Below are positions 45,664 to 57,035 of a stretch of 64,000 bases of DNA, piece by piece. Numbering within the stretch: position 1 is the first letter of the stretch; each line of letters starts with the position of its first letter. Source of the stretch: Lepas anatifera (lineage: Eukaryota; Arthropoda; Thecostraca; Lepadidae). Below the pieces are notes generated by a model. That model was not told where the DNA came from. It ran no database searches and worked only from the letters and a program-made list of their open reading frames with translations. Both the position numbers and the translations under genes were made by a program. The stretch lies in NCBI GenBank assembly GCA_034440635.1, contig JAOTON010000897.1:1860001-1924000 (forward strand), written 5' to 3'.

Positions 45664-48485
45664 TACTACTGGTAGTTTTTACTAATAGTATGATATTTAT
45701 TATGTTTTCTTTAAGTTACTTTCTTTTTCCTAGCAGGGCGTGCCGCGACTTGTAATATTTTATGTTCTGGTGGTGTTGTCGTATGTAAGGGTACTGTTGT
45801 CGTTGGAATCGCGGAGGGGGCACGCCTGGCTACCCGTTTAAATGGGTGGCGGACCTTTTCTAGCAATTGAATTGCATGAAAAAAATATATATATTGACCT
45901 AGATCTATGAAAATCGGGTTTAAGGAAGAATACCCCAGCCTCCACAAACACCTAAACGTTCATTTTCCTAGACCTATTGGGTTTTGCACTGTCAATGGCA
46001 CTGATGCCAAGTAGGCTTGCGCAAAGACGACACACAGACATATTGGATCTCAAAATTCTGATCTGATACGGCATTTCTGCTGCCAAATTCGTGTTCAGCG
46101 CTACAAATTATCTTAGAAAAGGACTATTTTATATTGGATCCACGATAAAGTTAAATTTTGTTGACCAGTGTTATCAATATACATCGAACCCATTTCGGAA
46201 AAAAATTAGGCTAAGAGATAATCCAGACAGATATCCGGATATCAAACTACGTGAACTCTGGTCAATTTCATCAAGCCCAGTTTGCCCCCGATTCTGGGAC
46301 CTGCAGTGCTTCCAGTAAATGGTACGCCCCTGTCCCCACCGCTGTTGCGCAAGGGACACAAGTTCGTGCCCTCAATAGCGGGTCAACAGTAGCCCTACGT
46401 GCGATTTAAATACACAGAGAGAAGTCAGCGCCATACAGTAGGTTTGGACGTGAGACCACCCAATGCCGTTTATTTAGTCGAGTCAGTTCCGTTGCTTCAA
46501 ACTGACATCAAGCGTCCTTGGACGGTGAACAGAGGCACCGAACTGACAAACGGAATAGAGTATATGGGTGTGCGAAGAACTGGAAAGCAGCATCCGTGGA
46601 GCAAAAGGATTACCCATTGGAAATATGCATTTCAGCGGCGAACCCCAAATCAAGGCATATTCAGATTACATGGCGGCTATTGAACGCGCGTGACGACGGC
46701 ATCCTTTGGAGTAACAGGTTGAGAAATTCGTCTGTGAGGGCCAAACTACGTTAACATTATCAATTGATTTAATCATTTAATTATCAATTAGTGCCAATAT
46801 AATTGATGATAGGGCTATCTGACAATTAATTTTAGAGGGCTTCTTAATGATAGAAATAACTAGTCATCAAATGGTTAATATGGTTCAACTAATATGATAA
46901 TTTTAATGTAATTTAGCCTTTACTTGCGCATTTTTAAATCTGTTCCAACCATAGCTCAATCATAATAGGTAATGAACCACTCATCCTATTTACGGAATCC
47001 AAAAATAAAGAAGCGATTTTGATAGAGACAGCGATATACTCGTAAAGAAAATAACACAGACGAATACCGAAACCAATGAATTGAGGCAGTCTCAGAGAAT
47101 ATACTCCGGCTCACAAAACCCTCCCTCCCTCTCATTATTACACATGGCTTTCCCACAAATATCACAATTTCAGAATCCGGAGAAAGAAATATACATGACT
47201 ATTTTAAAAAATGTTCGCTGGTTAACTTATTATTTGTTTCCAGGAGCATACCTCGTGCAAAGTCGGTCAGCTGATGTCAGTGGTCGGTGCTCTTCCGAGT
47301 GCTCCGCGTTTCTTGCCCAAAATAGGTGAATTTAGTGTTTTTCTCATAGAACGAGTGGCTAAGATGTAGCTGACGATATTCTCTACATGTGCATTGAAGA
47401 TCTTGATAACGTATAGACTCTGAAACTAGCATGAGGAACATTAAAGTTTGCAGTGCTGCTGAAGATTTCTGTGATCACCGTAAAATACTTTCGACAAACC
47501 CGACGCCTCAGCGCATACTGACCAAAATGCCCTCTGTTTTTCTGACTCTTAAATCTCGTGACTTTGTCGGCTGACACTTGTTTTCTAGAGAGGGTGAATT
47601 GCTCGAAACTGAAAAGCATGTTCGAATAATAGTCATGTTTACCTGGAAACTCGATATTGGTCTTATAAACACTCAACCGTCGTCATGCTATGAAGGATAG
47701 GTTTTATAACAGAGCTTTGTGAGCGGTCCCATATGTGCGACCGCTCGCGTTGGTCTGTTTATTCCTGGTCTTTCAGACAACCCGAAGGATTGATTTCCAC
47801 CTCTGATAACACTTCGTAGTTCGACAACACTTGCTCCAATGACATAATACGACTTCTGATTCTTATTTCAAGTCTCTTCTGTTAGATCAGAACAACTCAA
47901 GACCGCGACTCCGCGAGCAACATCTGCTACATTTGTCCGGTTTCCACCCGCAGACCGGCTACTTCAAGAGTACCACGTCGGAAAGTGAACAGTGATATTG
48001 TGTTGTCAGCGGTGTTAGTTGTTGTCGATCAACTTTAGAAAATCAAACCTGGTATTTTTTAGTGTTCTTAATGTGTTTTCTGTACAACTCGTGTTCAACA
48101 AATGTGTTCCGGCAAATAGCCACATATATTTTTGAGCTCGATGAGCATAATAATAATAAAATAAATAAAAGAGCTAAATAAATGGCTAAATTTCACAATT
48201 TGCAACTTTTAGTCCCGTTTCGGTAACTGAATACGAAACAGTTACTAACACTCATGACTAGTGTGATATTTTTCAAAGAGGCATCAATTACGAGTTTCCG
48301 TGACTATGAAGCGTTTGGGTTTTGTGTTGCCGGTCTGAGTGGATTATACCGGGAACAGCGGCAGCGCGGTATCAACAGCCCTCCCACCCCGGACGCCAAA
48401 CCCAGACGAGAGGACAGACTACACAATGTATTTCACAAGAAAATAGTTTGTGTCTTTATTATTTGGCCTCGTAAAACTGCCCAGA
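45664..48485. other. No gene seen
   Basis: The sequence is AT-rich. Around 46755-46915 there are many ATTGAT, ATCAAT and TAATTA motifs, and 48145-48185 has short AATAAT/AAATA runs. No exon, RNA gene or transposon end was recognised. Confidence 0.4.
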
Positions 48486-48489
48486 AAGA

Positions 48490-48910
48490 AATTTTTACAA
48501 GGGCAAACCTTGTCAGGCCCTTCTTTACATGGAAAATTACTAGGGTAAAACGCAAAGCTTGTACGTTCAAAATCCGTGCCACGAAAACAAGGGAAATACA
48601 AGGAAAAACCATGTAGAACAATGGTAGAATCATAGTACGACAAGGGTTGCTAGAAGACGTTGTACAAACCTTGTAACTTAACTATGGTTAACCTACATGG
48701 CAAAGACGATAGCTGACAACGTCCCCACAAGCCCTCTACTAGGTCATGATTACCTCATAACAAGGGTAGAACAAAGCCTTGTGTCCGCCTTGTACGCAAC
48801 CGCAGCCTTCCTACAAGAGCGTGACGAGATTAGAACCTTGCTTACACAACCGCTTTACCAGTGCTTAACGGGGAGGGAACAAGGGTGTTGCAAGGCTTCT
48901 TACAAGGGTA
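48490..48910. repeat. Dense cluster of ACAAGG / CCTTGT hexamers
   Basis: About a dozen ACAAGG or CCTTGT hexamers occur in 420 bp, on both strands, at irregular spacing (for example TTACAAGGGCAAACCTTGTC near 48497, and ACAAGG followed by two CCTTGT near 48757-48796). The spacing is not periodic, so it is not an ordinary tandem repeat. The function is unknown. Confidence 0.5.
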
Positions 48911-48937
48911 AACGAGACTCGGATTCCGTCTTTACAA

Positions 48938-49104
48938 CAGCGGCAGGTCCAGGACTTTATTTCGGGGGGAGCTTGGGCGCTCGCGCTTCCCCGCCATAGT
49001 GTCTGGACAGCATCCGACTACGCATTTACTTTAGGCACTCTGACATTTCATGGTGTGGAAGGGGGCTTGAGCCCTCTTAGCCCCTGCCCTTGTACCTACC
49101 TCTG
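48938..49104. mobile_element. Short hAT-type MITE, 167 bp
   Basis: The left end is CAGCGGCAGGTCCAGG and the right end is TTGTACCTACCTCTG, with flanks CTTTACAA and CTTCAAAA (6 of 8 match). The part with GGCACTCTGACATTTCATGG is shared with the MITE at 34896-35050. Confidence 0.5.
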
Positions 49105-49112
49105 CTTCAAAA

Positions 49113-49993
49113 GGAACTTTTCAGTCTCTATGCGAAAGCTAAAGCGTCTTCTGGCCCCAAATGCAACCGGAAGACCATCGGTAGAAAAGGGGTAAGCATT
49201 GAGCCACCTCTCAAGCAAGAAAATAACCAGCACGTTGTCTTACCGATATCGGTAAAACAGAGCGTCACTCATCAGGCGCCGATCCAACTGAAGACACCGA
49301 CAAGATCATATTGGAACTCAACTCACCCTATTTTTCAAACGGGCCCATAAGGCAAACAAAATTAGGTTCTACCCACTGCAGGTATCTAAGCCATATGATC
49401 AAATAGTCTGTGCTCGTTTGACACGAAAATATGAGCCTTAATACCAATATGGCATACATGCCTGAAGTAACACATACCTACTTACCTGGAACTGGATTGA
49501 CCATTCCAAAATGCCCCACTTTTCAACTATTGGAACAGAGAACAATACTTTCCACTCGGAGATCACCGACAAATATTCCAGACAGCTTCCAAAGTTCCAC
49601 GATTGATTAAAATAAATCACATTTATTCTAACCTACACGGCATGCGTGCCAGGCCACTGTGTATTGCCACGGGTAAACAGAAAGCAAGATGGCGACCGTA
49701 ACCCGAGCAGGTATTTGAAACCATAGTCAAACGACAATGGCCGAGCAAAGGTGCAACAACGCCCTAGCTTTACCTACCAGCTATTTACAATGCCACTACA
49801 ACGCCTGGTATTCAGTTAGTGCAGCGCTGGTGCGCAAGCAAGTGAACCGTTGAACGAGGCGCCACATTTGGCACAAGGCAAGGTTGTCATTCCGAAGTAA
49901 TTGCATTGCTTTATGCTAGTGACGTAACCAGGGTTGTTTTACGTTGATAAGTTTTGAAGTGCTGCGGCGAGGAGCATGATGATGAGTTGTTAA
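49113..49993. other. No gene seen upstream of the GIY-YIG fragment
   Basis: I looked for reverse transcriptase motifs ahead of the endonuclease domain and found none, so the Penelope-like element is truncated at its 5' side. Frames are short and unremarkable. Confidence 0.4.
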
Positions 49994-50386
49994 GATGTTT
50001 CCTGGCCTCTCTGCATAAGATGCAAGTCAGGTTTTAAAGGCGACTGCACACAGAAAAATTTAGTGTATCAAATAGACTGTAGACTGTGTAACCAGGATCA
50101 AAACAGGGCTCAATACGTAGGGGAGTCGATGAGGCCCGTCCGATTGCGATTGAACGAACATTTGCGGGACGCGAAAAATAAAACTAGGAACACACCTCTA
50201 GGTGATCATTTCCTCGAGAAACATGCAACACAGGTCACTCAGGCTATATCAGAACCACTTGAGCTAAAAGTAGTTCATCGGGCACGTAATCATCCAGATA
50301 GAAAGATAGCCGAATCCATAATCATTCAGAATCGTCATCCCAGCCTTAACGTACAAGGTACGTCCTGGCCTATTATGCGGGTCTAG
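49994..50386 (+). pseudogene. GIY-YIG endonuclease domain of a Penelope-like element, 5' truncated
   Basis: The open frame from 49994 to the TAG at 50384 encodes one whole GIY-YIG nuclease domain: VYQIDCRLCN (first Tyr strand), AQYVGESMRPVRLRLNEHL (second Tyr-Val-Gly strand, Arg and His), TPLGDHFLEKH, and IAESIIIQNRHPSLN with the metal-binding Glu. Cys pairs just before the domain fit the zinc-binding linker of Penelope-like retroelements, in which this domain follows the reverse transcriptase. There is no ATG; the frame could start only at GTG (50063) or upstream. With no polymerase attached it is a dead 3' fragment, although the nuclease itself is unbroken. A related nuclease-RT fusion element is the alternative. 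Confidence 0.75.
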
Positions 50387-50697
50387 GATAGGCTATCACT
50401 TAACAGCAGTGGCTTAAGAGGTAAGGGAGGGATCAGCGTAAGTATATGTGTTCTGGGGTAGGACTTCCTTACATTATTGATAGTGTTATTGATGCTAGAC
50501 GTATATGCTTTTGACGTTTAACTTGGGGCCCGATTTACAGGCTGGGAAAAAGGGCTATGATGGTTGAATTAGTTTAGCTAGTCAGAAGTGATGGACTTAG
50601 GTCACAGGTAAGGCTCAGGTTTTTTTAGGTAATTTATCTTTGATGGTGCTTTTCTGCAACCAGATGTATACTCTTTCAACGCTTAACGTTGGGCCAG
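50387..50697 (+). repeat. 3' tail of the Penelope-like element with about 170-bp subrepeats
   Basis: Two blocks about 169 bp apart share ACGTATATGCTTTTGACGTT-type and TTAACTTGGGGCCCGATTTA / TTAACGTTGGGCCAGATGTA motifs (about 50510 and 50680). The same blocks, about 176 bp apart, recur at 58510-58880, so this is a repeated untranslated tail. Confidence 0.55.
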
Positions 50698-50960
50698 ATG
50701 TACAGTCCCCCGCAATTGAAATTGCCATGACTAGGCTCGACCGGTTTAGGATGAATATCTCGCAACCTATGGCGTCTATAGCTTTATAAACGGGTTCTTC
50801 TTATGTATTTTTGCAAGAGCTTTCCAGTGGTTACCATTATTTCCTAATCTGACATCTGCGTGAGAAAATATTACACAATTACTGATTTTGCTGCATTTTG
50901 ACGGGGTAGTCTTCGGCTGACTTGCCATCGCCCCTGATAATCCCCGACCCTTCGCTCGAC
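50698..50960 (-). repeat. Inverted repeat arm 1 (partner at 58255-58520)
   Basis: This segment is the reverse complement of 58255-58520: GTACAGTCCCCCGCAATTGA here, TCAATTGCGGGGGACTGTAC there; also CGACCGGTTTAGGATG against CATCCTAAACCGGTCG, and CGGGGTAGTCTTCGGCTGAC against GTCAGCCGAAGACTACCCCG. Both arms meet the Penelope-like tail at the palindrome-like GTACAG. Confidence 0.8.
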
Positions 50961-51286
50961 TGGCACGCATACCTGGGTCACGTGATTACTACGTGTTTAC
51001 AACGACAGGTGCAAGGCCACACGTAGTAAATAGTGTGTGGCAGGCAGGGGCACAGTGTTTTGAACCGAGGTGATCAGTACTGTCTCGCAGGTGTCTAGCC
51101 CCAGGCGGTCCGTCCAGTGACCGAGGCGCCTGGGCACGAGAGTCCAAGACTGGGTATGTCTGAGTTATGGCTTCAAACAATGTTTCCAGCCTCATAAGGC
51201 TCACAGGATCACTGCTGAAATATTTTTTCTGGGGGATTAGAGTTCATGGGGTTTAAAACGGCACCCTGTGGCCGAATTTTTGTTAT

Positions 51287-53264
51287 TTAACACCCGCCCC
51301 GGTGGGTGTCCGAGCCATCTTTTGCTGTAGGGGAGAGCACTTCCCCTCGAACCCGGCTCCTATGCAGGATAGAGGGAAACGCGAACACTGGTAGATGGTT
51401 CATAAGAATTTATCGCGAAACTACATTACTCACTTTTTGTCTCAGGTCAATATTTAGGTCATGACAGGTAAAAAAATGTGATAAGGTGTAGAGGAGTTTA
51501 TGGGGCCTATCGTCTGACTGAATTCAGTTAGTATAAACTGTATGGCGCCATTGGCTTCCTCTTTTACGGAAAATTGAACCATGTATAATATGACTATACT
51601 ACATGAAATCATAAAAGTAACGTGACCTAAAGCTGGGGCAAAGGTCTTTATCTGATCTAGCATAATCAATATGCATATCAACCAACTTGCAATAACAATC
51701 CAAACGTAATGGTATCAAAATAAAAAACTTTTTCATCATTTCCTGCGAAACTATTGACCCAAGTCTACCTGTTTAACCCTCGACCCGGTGGAAGGTGCTC
51801 AAACACCCCCTCGGGTGTTTTCCGGCGGCACGAAAAAACGGCGGCGCGAGGCGCCGCCGTACTTAGCACACTTTATCCTTGATTGATTCCGCAACTTTTC
51901 CCCAAATTTTAAGGTTGGGTCATCTCAGTTCAGGTCACCAGTACAGGTGACCTCACCTCCACAAATGTTTAAGCGGCATAAGTAAGAAATGGGTGAATTT
52001 ATCGAATTAAAACTTATTCCATATAATGGGCCCACCGAGTGCTACAACATATGTTCCGGGATTTTTCATATCGATGACCTAAGGTCAACTACGGACCATG
52101 ACCTCGCTATTGTAAATACATGGGAAAACAGAAATTGGGCTGTATTTGTGTACTCAACAGCTGAGAAAACCTCAATATTCCCTAAATCTTAGTATCCTGG
52201 GACCCTTTCCAGTCTCCTGTTGCAATTTTTGACCTGTGACCTCTGAGAGGTCATCTGGGGCTATTTAAGCAGTTTTCAGACTTATGTCAATAACTGCATG
52301 AAATGATCCAGCTTTTATTTTGATATCATTGCGTTCAGATTGCTATTGCGAGTCGATTGATGGCATATTGACTATGCTAGGTTAAAAAGTGACCCTGAGC
52401 TGAGGTCTGGTCATTTTTAAGATTTGACCTAGTATGGCTCGTTCGATTTTCCGATTTGATTCATCATTCGATTTTCCGTGACGAGAGGAAGCGAATGGTG
52501 TCTCCACTCAACTCTCCAGACGCCAGATACCAAAAACTCTACTCAAAATCCCACTTCCTTTGACCTGTCATGACCTCAAAATTGACCTGAGCCAAAAAGT
52601 GACAAATATAATTTCTTCATGAATTTGTATGAACTATCCAACAGCGTTCGCTTTTTTCGCTATCCCACGTAGAGGCCGAGTTCGAGGGGGTGTTCAAACA
52701 CCCCCCCTCCCACCAGGGCAAAGATGGCTCGTAGGCCCACTGGGGCGCGGTTTAAGCAATCCAAGATGACCTCTCAGAGATCACAGGTCCAAACTTGCAC
52801 CATGAGCCTGGAGAGGGGCTTAAGCTACTACGATTTGGAGAATGTGAAGGTATTCAACTACATATCAACAGAAATAAAACCATTTCCCTCAATTTTTGTT
52901 TTCCCATGCATTTCCAATGGAGAGGTCATGATCTGTATTTGATCCTAGGTCATCGATATGTAAAATCCCGGAATATGTTTTGCGCTAATTGATGGGGCTA
53001 TTATGTGATATGAGTTTTAAGAAGACAGATTCACACCGTTCCTACTCATGAAATCTTAAACTTTTTTGGAGTTGAGGTAACTTGACCTGCACTGTTGACC
53101 TGACCTGAGATGGTGCAAACTTAAAATTCTAGAAAATGTTGAAGAATTAATTACGGATAGGGTGTGCCAATTACGGCGGCGCTTCGCGCCGGCATTTTTA
53201 TGCACAGTCGGAAAAATCTGAGGGGAGGGTGTTCAGACCCCCCTCCCTCCGGGGAGGGTGAAGA
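51287..53264 (+). mobile_element. Outer piggyBac-like MITE, split by a copy of itself
   Basis: It starts TTAACACCCGCCCCGGTGGG at 51287. The left half runs to 51772 and the right half resumes at 52756 with AATCCAAGATGACCTCTCAG, continuing the order of landmarks seen in the 10296 copy. The right end near 53264 holds GGCGGCGCTTCGCGCCGGC and then GGGGAGGGTGAA, a worn version of the terminus. Many AGGTCA and TGACCT half-sites are present. No transposase is encoded. Confidence 0.75.
51777..52751 (-). mobile_element. Inner piggyBac-like MITE, 975 bp, inserted head-on in the outer copy
   Basis: TTAA at 51773-51776 and 52752-52755 flanks the element. Its ends are CCCTCGACCCGGTGG on the left and CCACTGGGGCGCGG on the right. 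The interior is the reverse complement of the 10296 element, including GACCTCTGAGAGGTCATCTG and CTATCCCACGTAGAGG. This is the only complete copy in the window and defines the family: TTAA target, about 975 bp, no coding capacity. Confidence 0.8.
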
Positions 53265-54892
53265 CGACGCCAAGAAATTTTTGATTTGGCTGAATCCAGT
53301 CAGGTGCAAGGGATAATAATGGGAAAAGCCAAGTATGTCAACCAGACACCACCTGGCCTCTTTTCGCACCCACTACGACGTGGGGCGTCAGTCCATCTCC
53401 CTTTCCCCTGTTAACTCAAGATGCAAAGGTGATACGAAAAATAGAAATGGCGCTGGAAGCTCCTTGCCGTCTTGTTCTAAAGATATGAGCACAAACAAGC
53501 TCGAAACTATGACCTCCGGTGATCCCTGGTAGCGTCTTTACTGACGTGATCTCAAAATAACTAGACGCTGGGAAATTTTTATTTCGAAGAGCTTTTGAAT
53601 GAGGAGGAAACTCGACCATGGCCTGCTGTAGGAGTCGCGTTTTTCCCTTGCTTTGTCGTTCTTATCTATGAAAAACAAAAATGACCCACATGGGCGTGGA
53701 AATCACGTTAAAACTCGTTCACCTGACCTGAACTGTTATCAATTTACAGGTATAAGTTGTCAGGCTGATAACCATAAATTGGTGTAAGTCGACTAGTCTC
53801 TCATTTAAATCGGCTCCGAATAACTCGCCAAAAATGAGAATGGGGCCCGGGAAGAGCACCAAGGCGATTGAAATTATGTATATGGGCATATTTTTCCTTT
53901 ATATTCCCCGCTTAGCTTATCAATGGAATGGCCTGGGGTTGTGGGGTAAGTTTGAATTCAAATTGTTTATCAGGTTTAACATATATGCCTGTTCCATGGG
54001 TGTCTGTTCCTGTTGTGAATTATGCTGATAGTTTTGTCACCATTGTGCTGCAAAATAAATAAATAAATATCTCTTTATTATATGGTAATCAGGACTTATG
54101 GACCAGAAAATGGTTAAAATGAAAATGATTAACATATTTGGCTACAATTCATGAACGCTAGGTCGCTAAAACTCCTTATGAAGAACAAGAAGGGAGCATG
54201 AAAAAGTGCCGTTTGGCTAATGGGGTCTCAATCACAAAAAATGGTAGATAAATGCATGAGGTAATGAGTCGAAACCTGCCACTACACTAAAAATGACTAA
54301 AACTATCGACTTGCAAGTACTGAATCCTCATATTTATTTGAAATGTTTCGAAATTAGGAGCAGATATTCTGCCTGAATTTTATTCCACTGTTTTCTTGTT
54401 GCTAATGTGTCCAGAGCGAAATACACACAGTCAGGTCTTGCTTGTTTTCGCATTTTTCCAGGGACAAAGGAAGAAAATGGGTTCAAAGCAGCTTTGGGGG
54501 TTTACACACACCGACTGTTGGGGCTATATAGTGTCGCCAACTCTCATGTTGCTGGGAGATGGGCACAAAGGGAACATTACATGAATCGAAAAAGAGCTAT
54601 TGTTTTCTTTATTAGGCTCTTCGGTTTTCTACCTTGCCCTTGCTTGCCTGGGTATGTGCTCACAACGACCTTCCTCAAAGGTCACATTAGCCCTTGCCAA
54701 ACGGGAAAGGCCTTCAGGTATTTCGAGCTAGAGGGGTACTGTTTGCCAGTTAGGGGAAAAATTCCAAAGGCTGGGGACCATTGGTAGGGGCTGCCAACCA
54801 ACAATGGTCATCAGCTTATATTCAAATATATCCTGATTTGCACAAATCAGTATTCAGATAGAGGGATGTCTTCAATTCCAATTAAATGCTAG
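53265..54892. other. No gene; (AAAT)n at 54052 and a hAT-like end near 54785
   Basis: CAAAATAAATAAATAAATA at about 54051 resembles a LINE tail. The minus-strand reading CCAATGGTCCCCAGCC at about 54768-54783 resembles a Charlie-type hAT terminus, without a found partner. The open frame at 54407-54787 (126 codons) has no known domain and may be part of that old element. Confidence 0.35.
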
Positions 54893-55068
54893 AGACGCTG
54901 TATTGGAGTGGTCAGCGTAGCTGGATTTCACCCAGCCGACCCGGGTTCAAGGCCCGGCGGTTTCCCTGAACAAGGAGCAAGCTGGTTCCCGGGATATCTT
55001 TTCAACAGTAAAAAAGTTGGCGACACCATATGACACTGGCAGTTGGTGCATCGATAAGCCCAAAAATT
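54893..55068 (+). mobile_element. tRNA-derived SINE
   Basis: The head contains GTCAGCGTAGCTGG and a B-box-like GGTTCAAGGCC (54944-54954). The tail GTTGGCGACACCATATGACA, followed by GCAGTTGGTGCATCG, is that of the other SINEs here. It sits about 40 bp before another SINE. Confidence 0.7.
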
Positions 55069-55105
55069 ATTTATTACGTATAATATCGTATAAAGTTAGT
55101 GATAA

Positions 55106-55284
55106 GGGGATGAGGTGGCTTAGTGGATAGCACCCTTGTCTTCTAAGCCACCGGTCCCGGGTTCAAGTCCCGGCGGAGCCTCTGAATAAGTCGATCTGAT
55201 TCCCAAAATTCCTCCCAACAGGGTGAGAGTTTGGGACGCCGTATGACCCTGGCAGTTGGTGCGTCGTTAAACCCCAACAATTCT
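55106..55284 (+). mobile_element. tRNA-Arg(TCT)-derived SINE with 15-bp target duplication
   Basis: The head is close to a tRNA-Arg(TCT): A box TGGCTTAGTGG, the GGATAGC D-arm, anticodon region CTTCTAA and B box GGTTCAAGTCC. The body and tail (GGGACGCCGTATGACCCTGG, then GTTGGTGCGTCGTTAAACC) are shared with the other SINEs. The 15-bp sequence TAAAGTTAGTGATAA flanks it exactly at 55091-55105 and 55285-55299, as expected for LINE-mediated insertion. It is the youngest SINE in the window. Confidence 0.9.
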
Positions 55285-55643
55285 TAAAGTTAGTGATAAA
55301 TGCTTATGTGCCTCTTTCCGGGCGACCAAAACCAATGCAGATACGTTAAGTTGAGATGGCAGCTAAGGATGCACGATAGTTAGGGGCCTCTGAGCCAGCT
55401 AGGGTTTCGAAAGATTGCACGAGCTTAAAACACCCTTTAGCCCAAGGGGTTCAATATTAGGCTGCAGGAGTTCTCAAAAATTTATCGAGGCTAAAGATTT
55501 AAACTCAATGAAATCCCAAAACAAAATACTGATAATAATCTCTCGGGCTAAACCAGAATCAGACCAGCTTAACATTCGTTTCCAGTCCAATTTTAGTCTT
55601 GTTGGTAATATACCCTCTCAGGTCAAGGGAGCAGCGTAGGCTT

Positions 55644-55971
55644 CAGGGGCGTACGCAGACCCAAGTTTTGGGGGCAAACCCATGTCTGCCTGTCCTCCTG
55701 TGGGGGGGAAGGGGGTGGGAGCGAAGATTTTTTGCTCTACATACCTATTGTAAACACCTTTTTTCAGTGCTCGACAGATCTAGTATAAGCTACCTCTCCA
55801 AGTGCATGATCGCTCTCCGGGGGAGGGGGAAGCGAATATTTTTTTTGCTCTACAGGCTTAGTGTACACACCTTTTTTCAAAAATTTCTCCGGCGTTTGGG
55901 GGGAAAGATAGTTTGGCCCCCTCCAGCGCTTTGGGGAGCCATGACCGGAATGCCCCCTGCGTCCGCCAAAG
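55644..55971. mobile_element. hAT-type MITE, 328 bp
   Basis: The left end is CAGGGGCGTACGCAG and the right end is CTGCGTCCGCCAAAG. Identical octamers GTAGGCTT lie at 55636-55643 and 55972-55979, a perfect target duplication. Inside, two similar blocks contain TTTTTTGCTCTAC and CACCTTTTTTCA, an internal duplication of about 115 bp. Confidence 0.85.
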
Positions 55972-56230
55972 GTAGGCTTTGGTTACAAGGTCCCCGGGTA
56001 ATATTCTGGTTTCGCCCAACCAGAATATGTAAACAGTATTTATCCTAAAATATTTTCATTTCAGCGACACATCGAACAATTTTAACATCAATAATAGCTG
56101 GAAACAATGTCGTGCTAAATTTCGAAGAGTAGTAGCTCTCGAGTTGGTGGATTTCATCAGAGAAACATTCACTATTCACTGCCCTTTTACCCTCACGTGG
56201 CACGTGGTAACGAGACCCCTCAAACAGCAC

Positions 56231-56693
56231 CCAGTTCTAATGGAGGACCCAAGGGGAGGGGGACAATACGTATTTTCTCCCCGAACGAAAAAGCTCGGAG
56301 CAAACCCATAATGTTATCCCCCTCCCCCAAGCTGTCGACCTTTTCCCCGGCTCCTTTTAAGTTCATAAGCAAGGTGTTGGTGCTTTAACTGAAGAAATCA
56401 TTTTCAAACAAAACCAGTCAACTTCAGTGTGAATATTGGAGCCTGGTCCTCTTGATATTTAAAATCGTATTTGGATGAATGATCCTTGGATATCGAAAGC
56501 AAGCATTTTGTGGCCACATATTTCACCCAGTGACGCCTGTTTGTTTTGCTTTTCGACTTATATTTACTCCCCACTCCCCGCCTCCCAACCTGCCGGCTAG
56601 TTAGATTGTTGCAAAAGCTTTCACTGCGCGACGTTTTTCTTGCGTTTCGATTTTTGTTTGTCCCACCAAAACTACCGCCTAGATCCATCACTG
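56231..56693. mobile_element. Worn hAT-type MITE, family A
   Basis: The interior follows the order of the 22080 copy: CGAACGAAAAAGCTCGGAGC, CTGTCGACCTTTTCCCCGGC, TTGGTGCTTTAACTG and the right end GCCTAGATCCATCACTG. The left end is poorly preserved and no target duplication is evident. An additional segment near 56580 makes it longer than the other copies. Confidence 0.6.
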
Positions 56694-56854
56694 ACCAATT
56701 TTACCGCTAATGATACTCTCAACAACGATCACTATCACCGCTAAAGCTGCTACATAGGCTTTTATACCTTTGTAATACTGCTACAAATTATCTAATATTT
56801 TCAGCATAAAATATGATCATATCCTTCCCACAAGTGAGGGTGCTGCCAAAAGGC

Positions 56855-57035
56855 CGCAAGAAACCTAGCGCTGATTCCCTGGCTCAACTCCCCCGGGTTC
56901 AACTCCTTGGGTTCATGTCCAGGCAGATTCTCTGAATAGGTATGATGATCAAATCCACCAAATCTCTCCTTACAGGGTGAGAGTTGGTAACGCCATATAA
57001 CTTTGAGAGCTGGAGCGTCGTCTAACCCCAACAAT
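56855..57035 (+). mobile_element. Degenerate tRNA-derived SINE
   Basis: A B-box-like GGGTTCATGTCC lies at about 56909 and the shared tail follows: GGGTGAGAGTTGGTAACGCC, then GAGCGTCGTCTAACCCCAAC. The A box is worn. The same family as the SINEs at 15254, 54893 and 55106. Confidence 0.65.

Noticed and set aside
55106..55182. Functional tRNA-Arg gene
   Set aside because: The acceptor stem does not close properly and the sequence continues into the SINE body with a target duplication around the whole unit.
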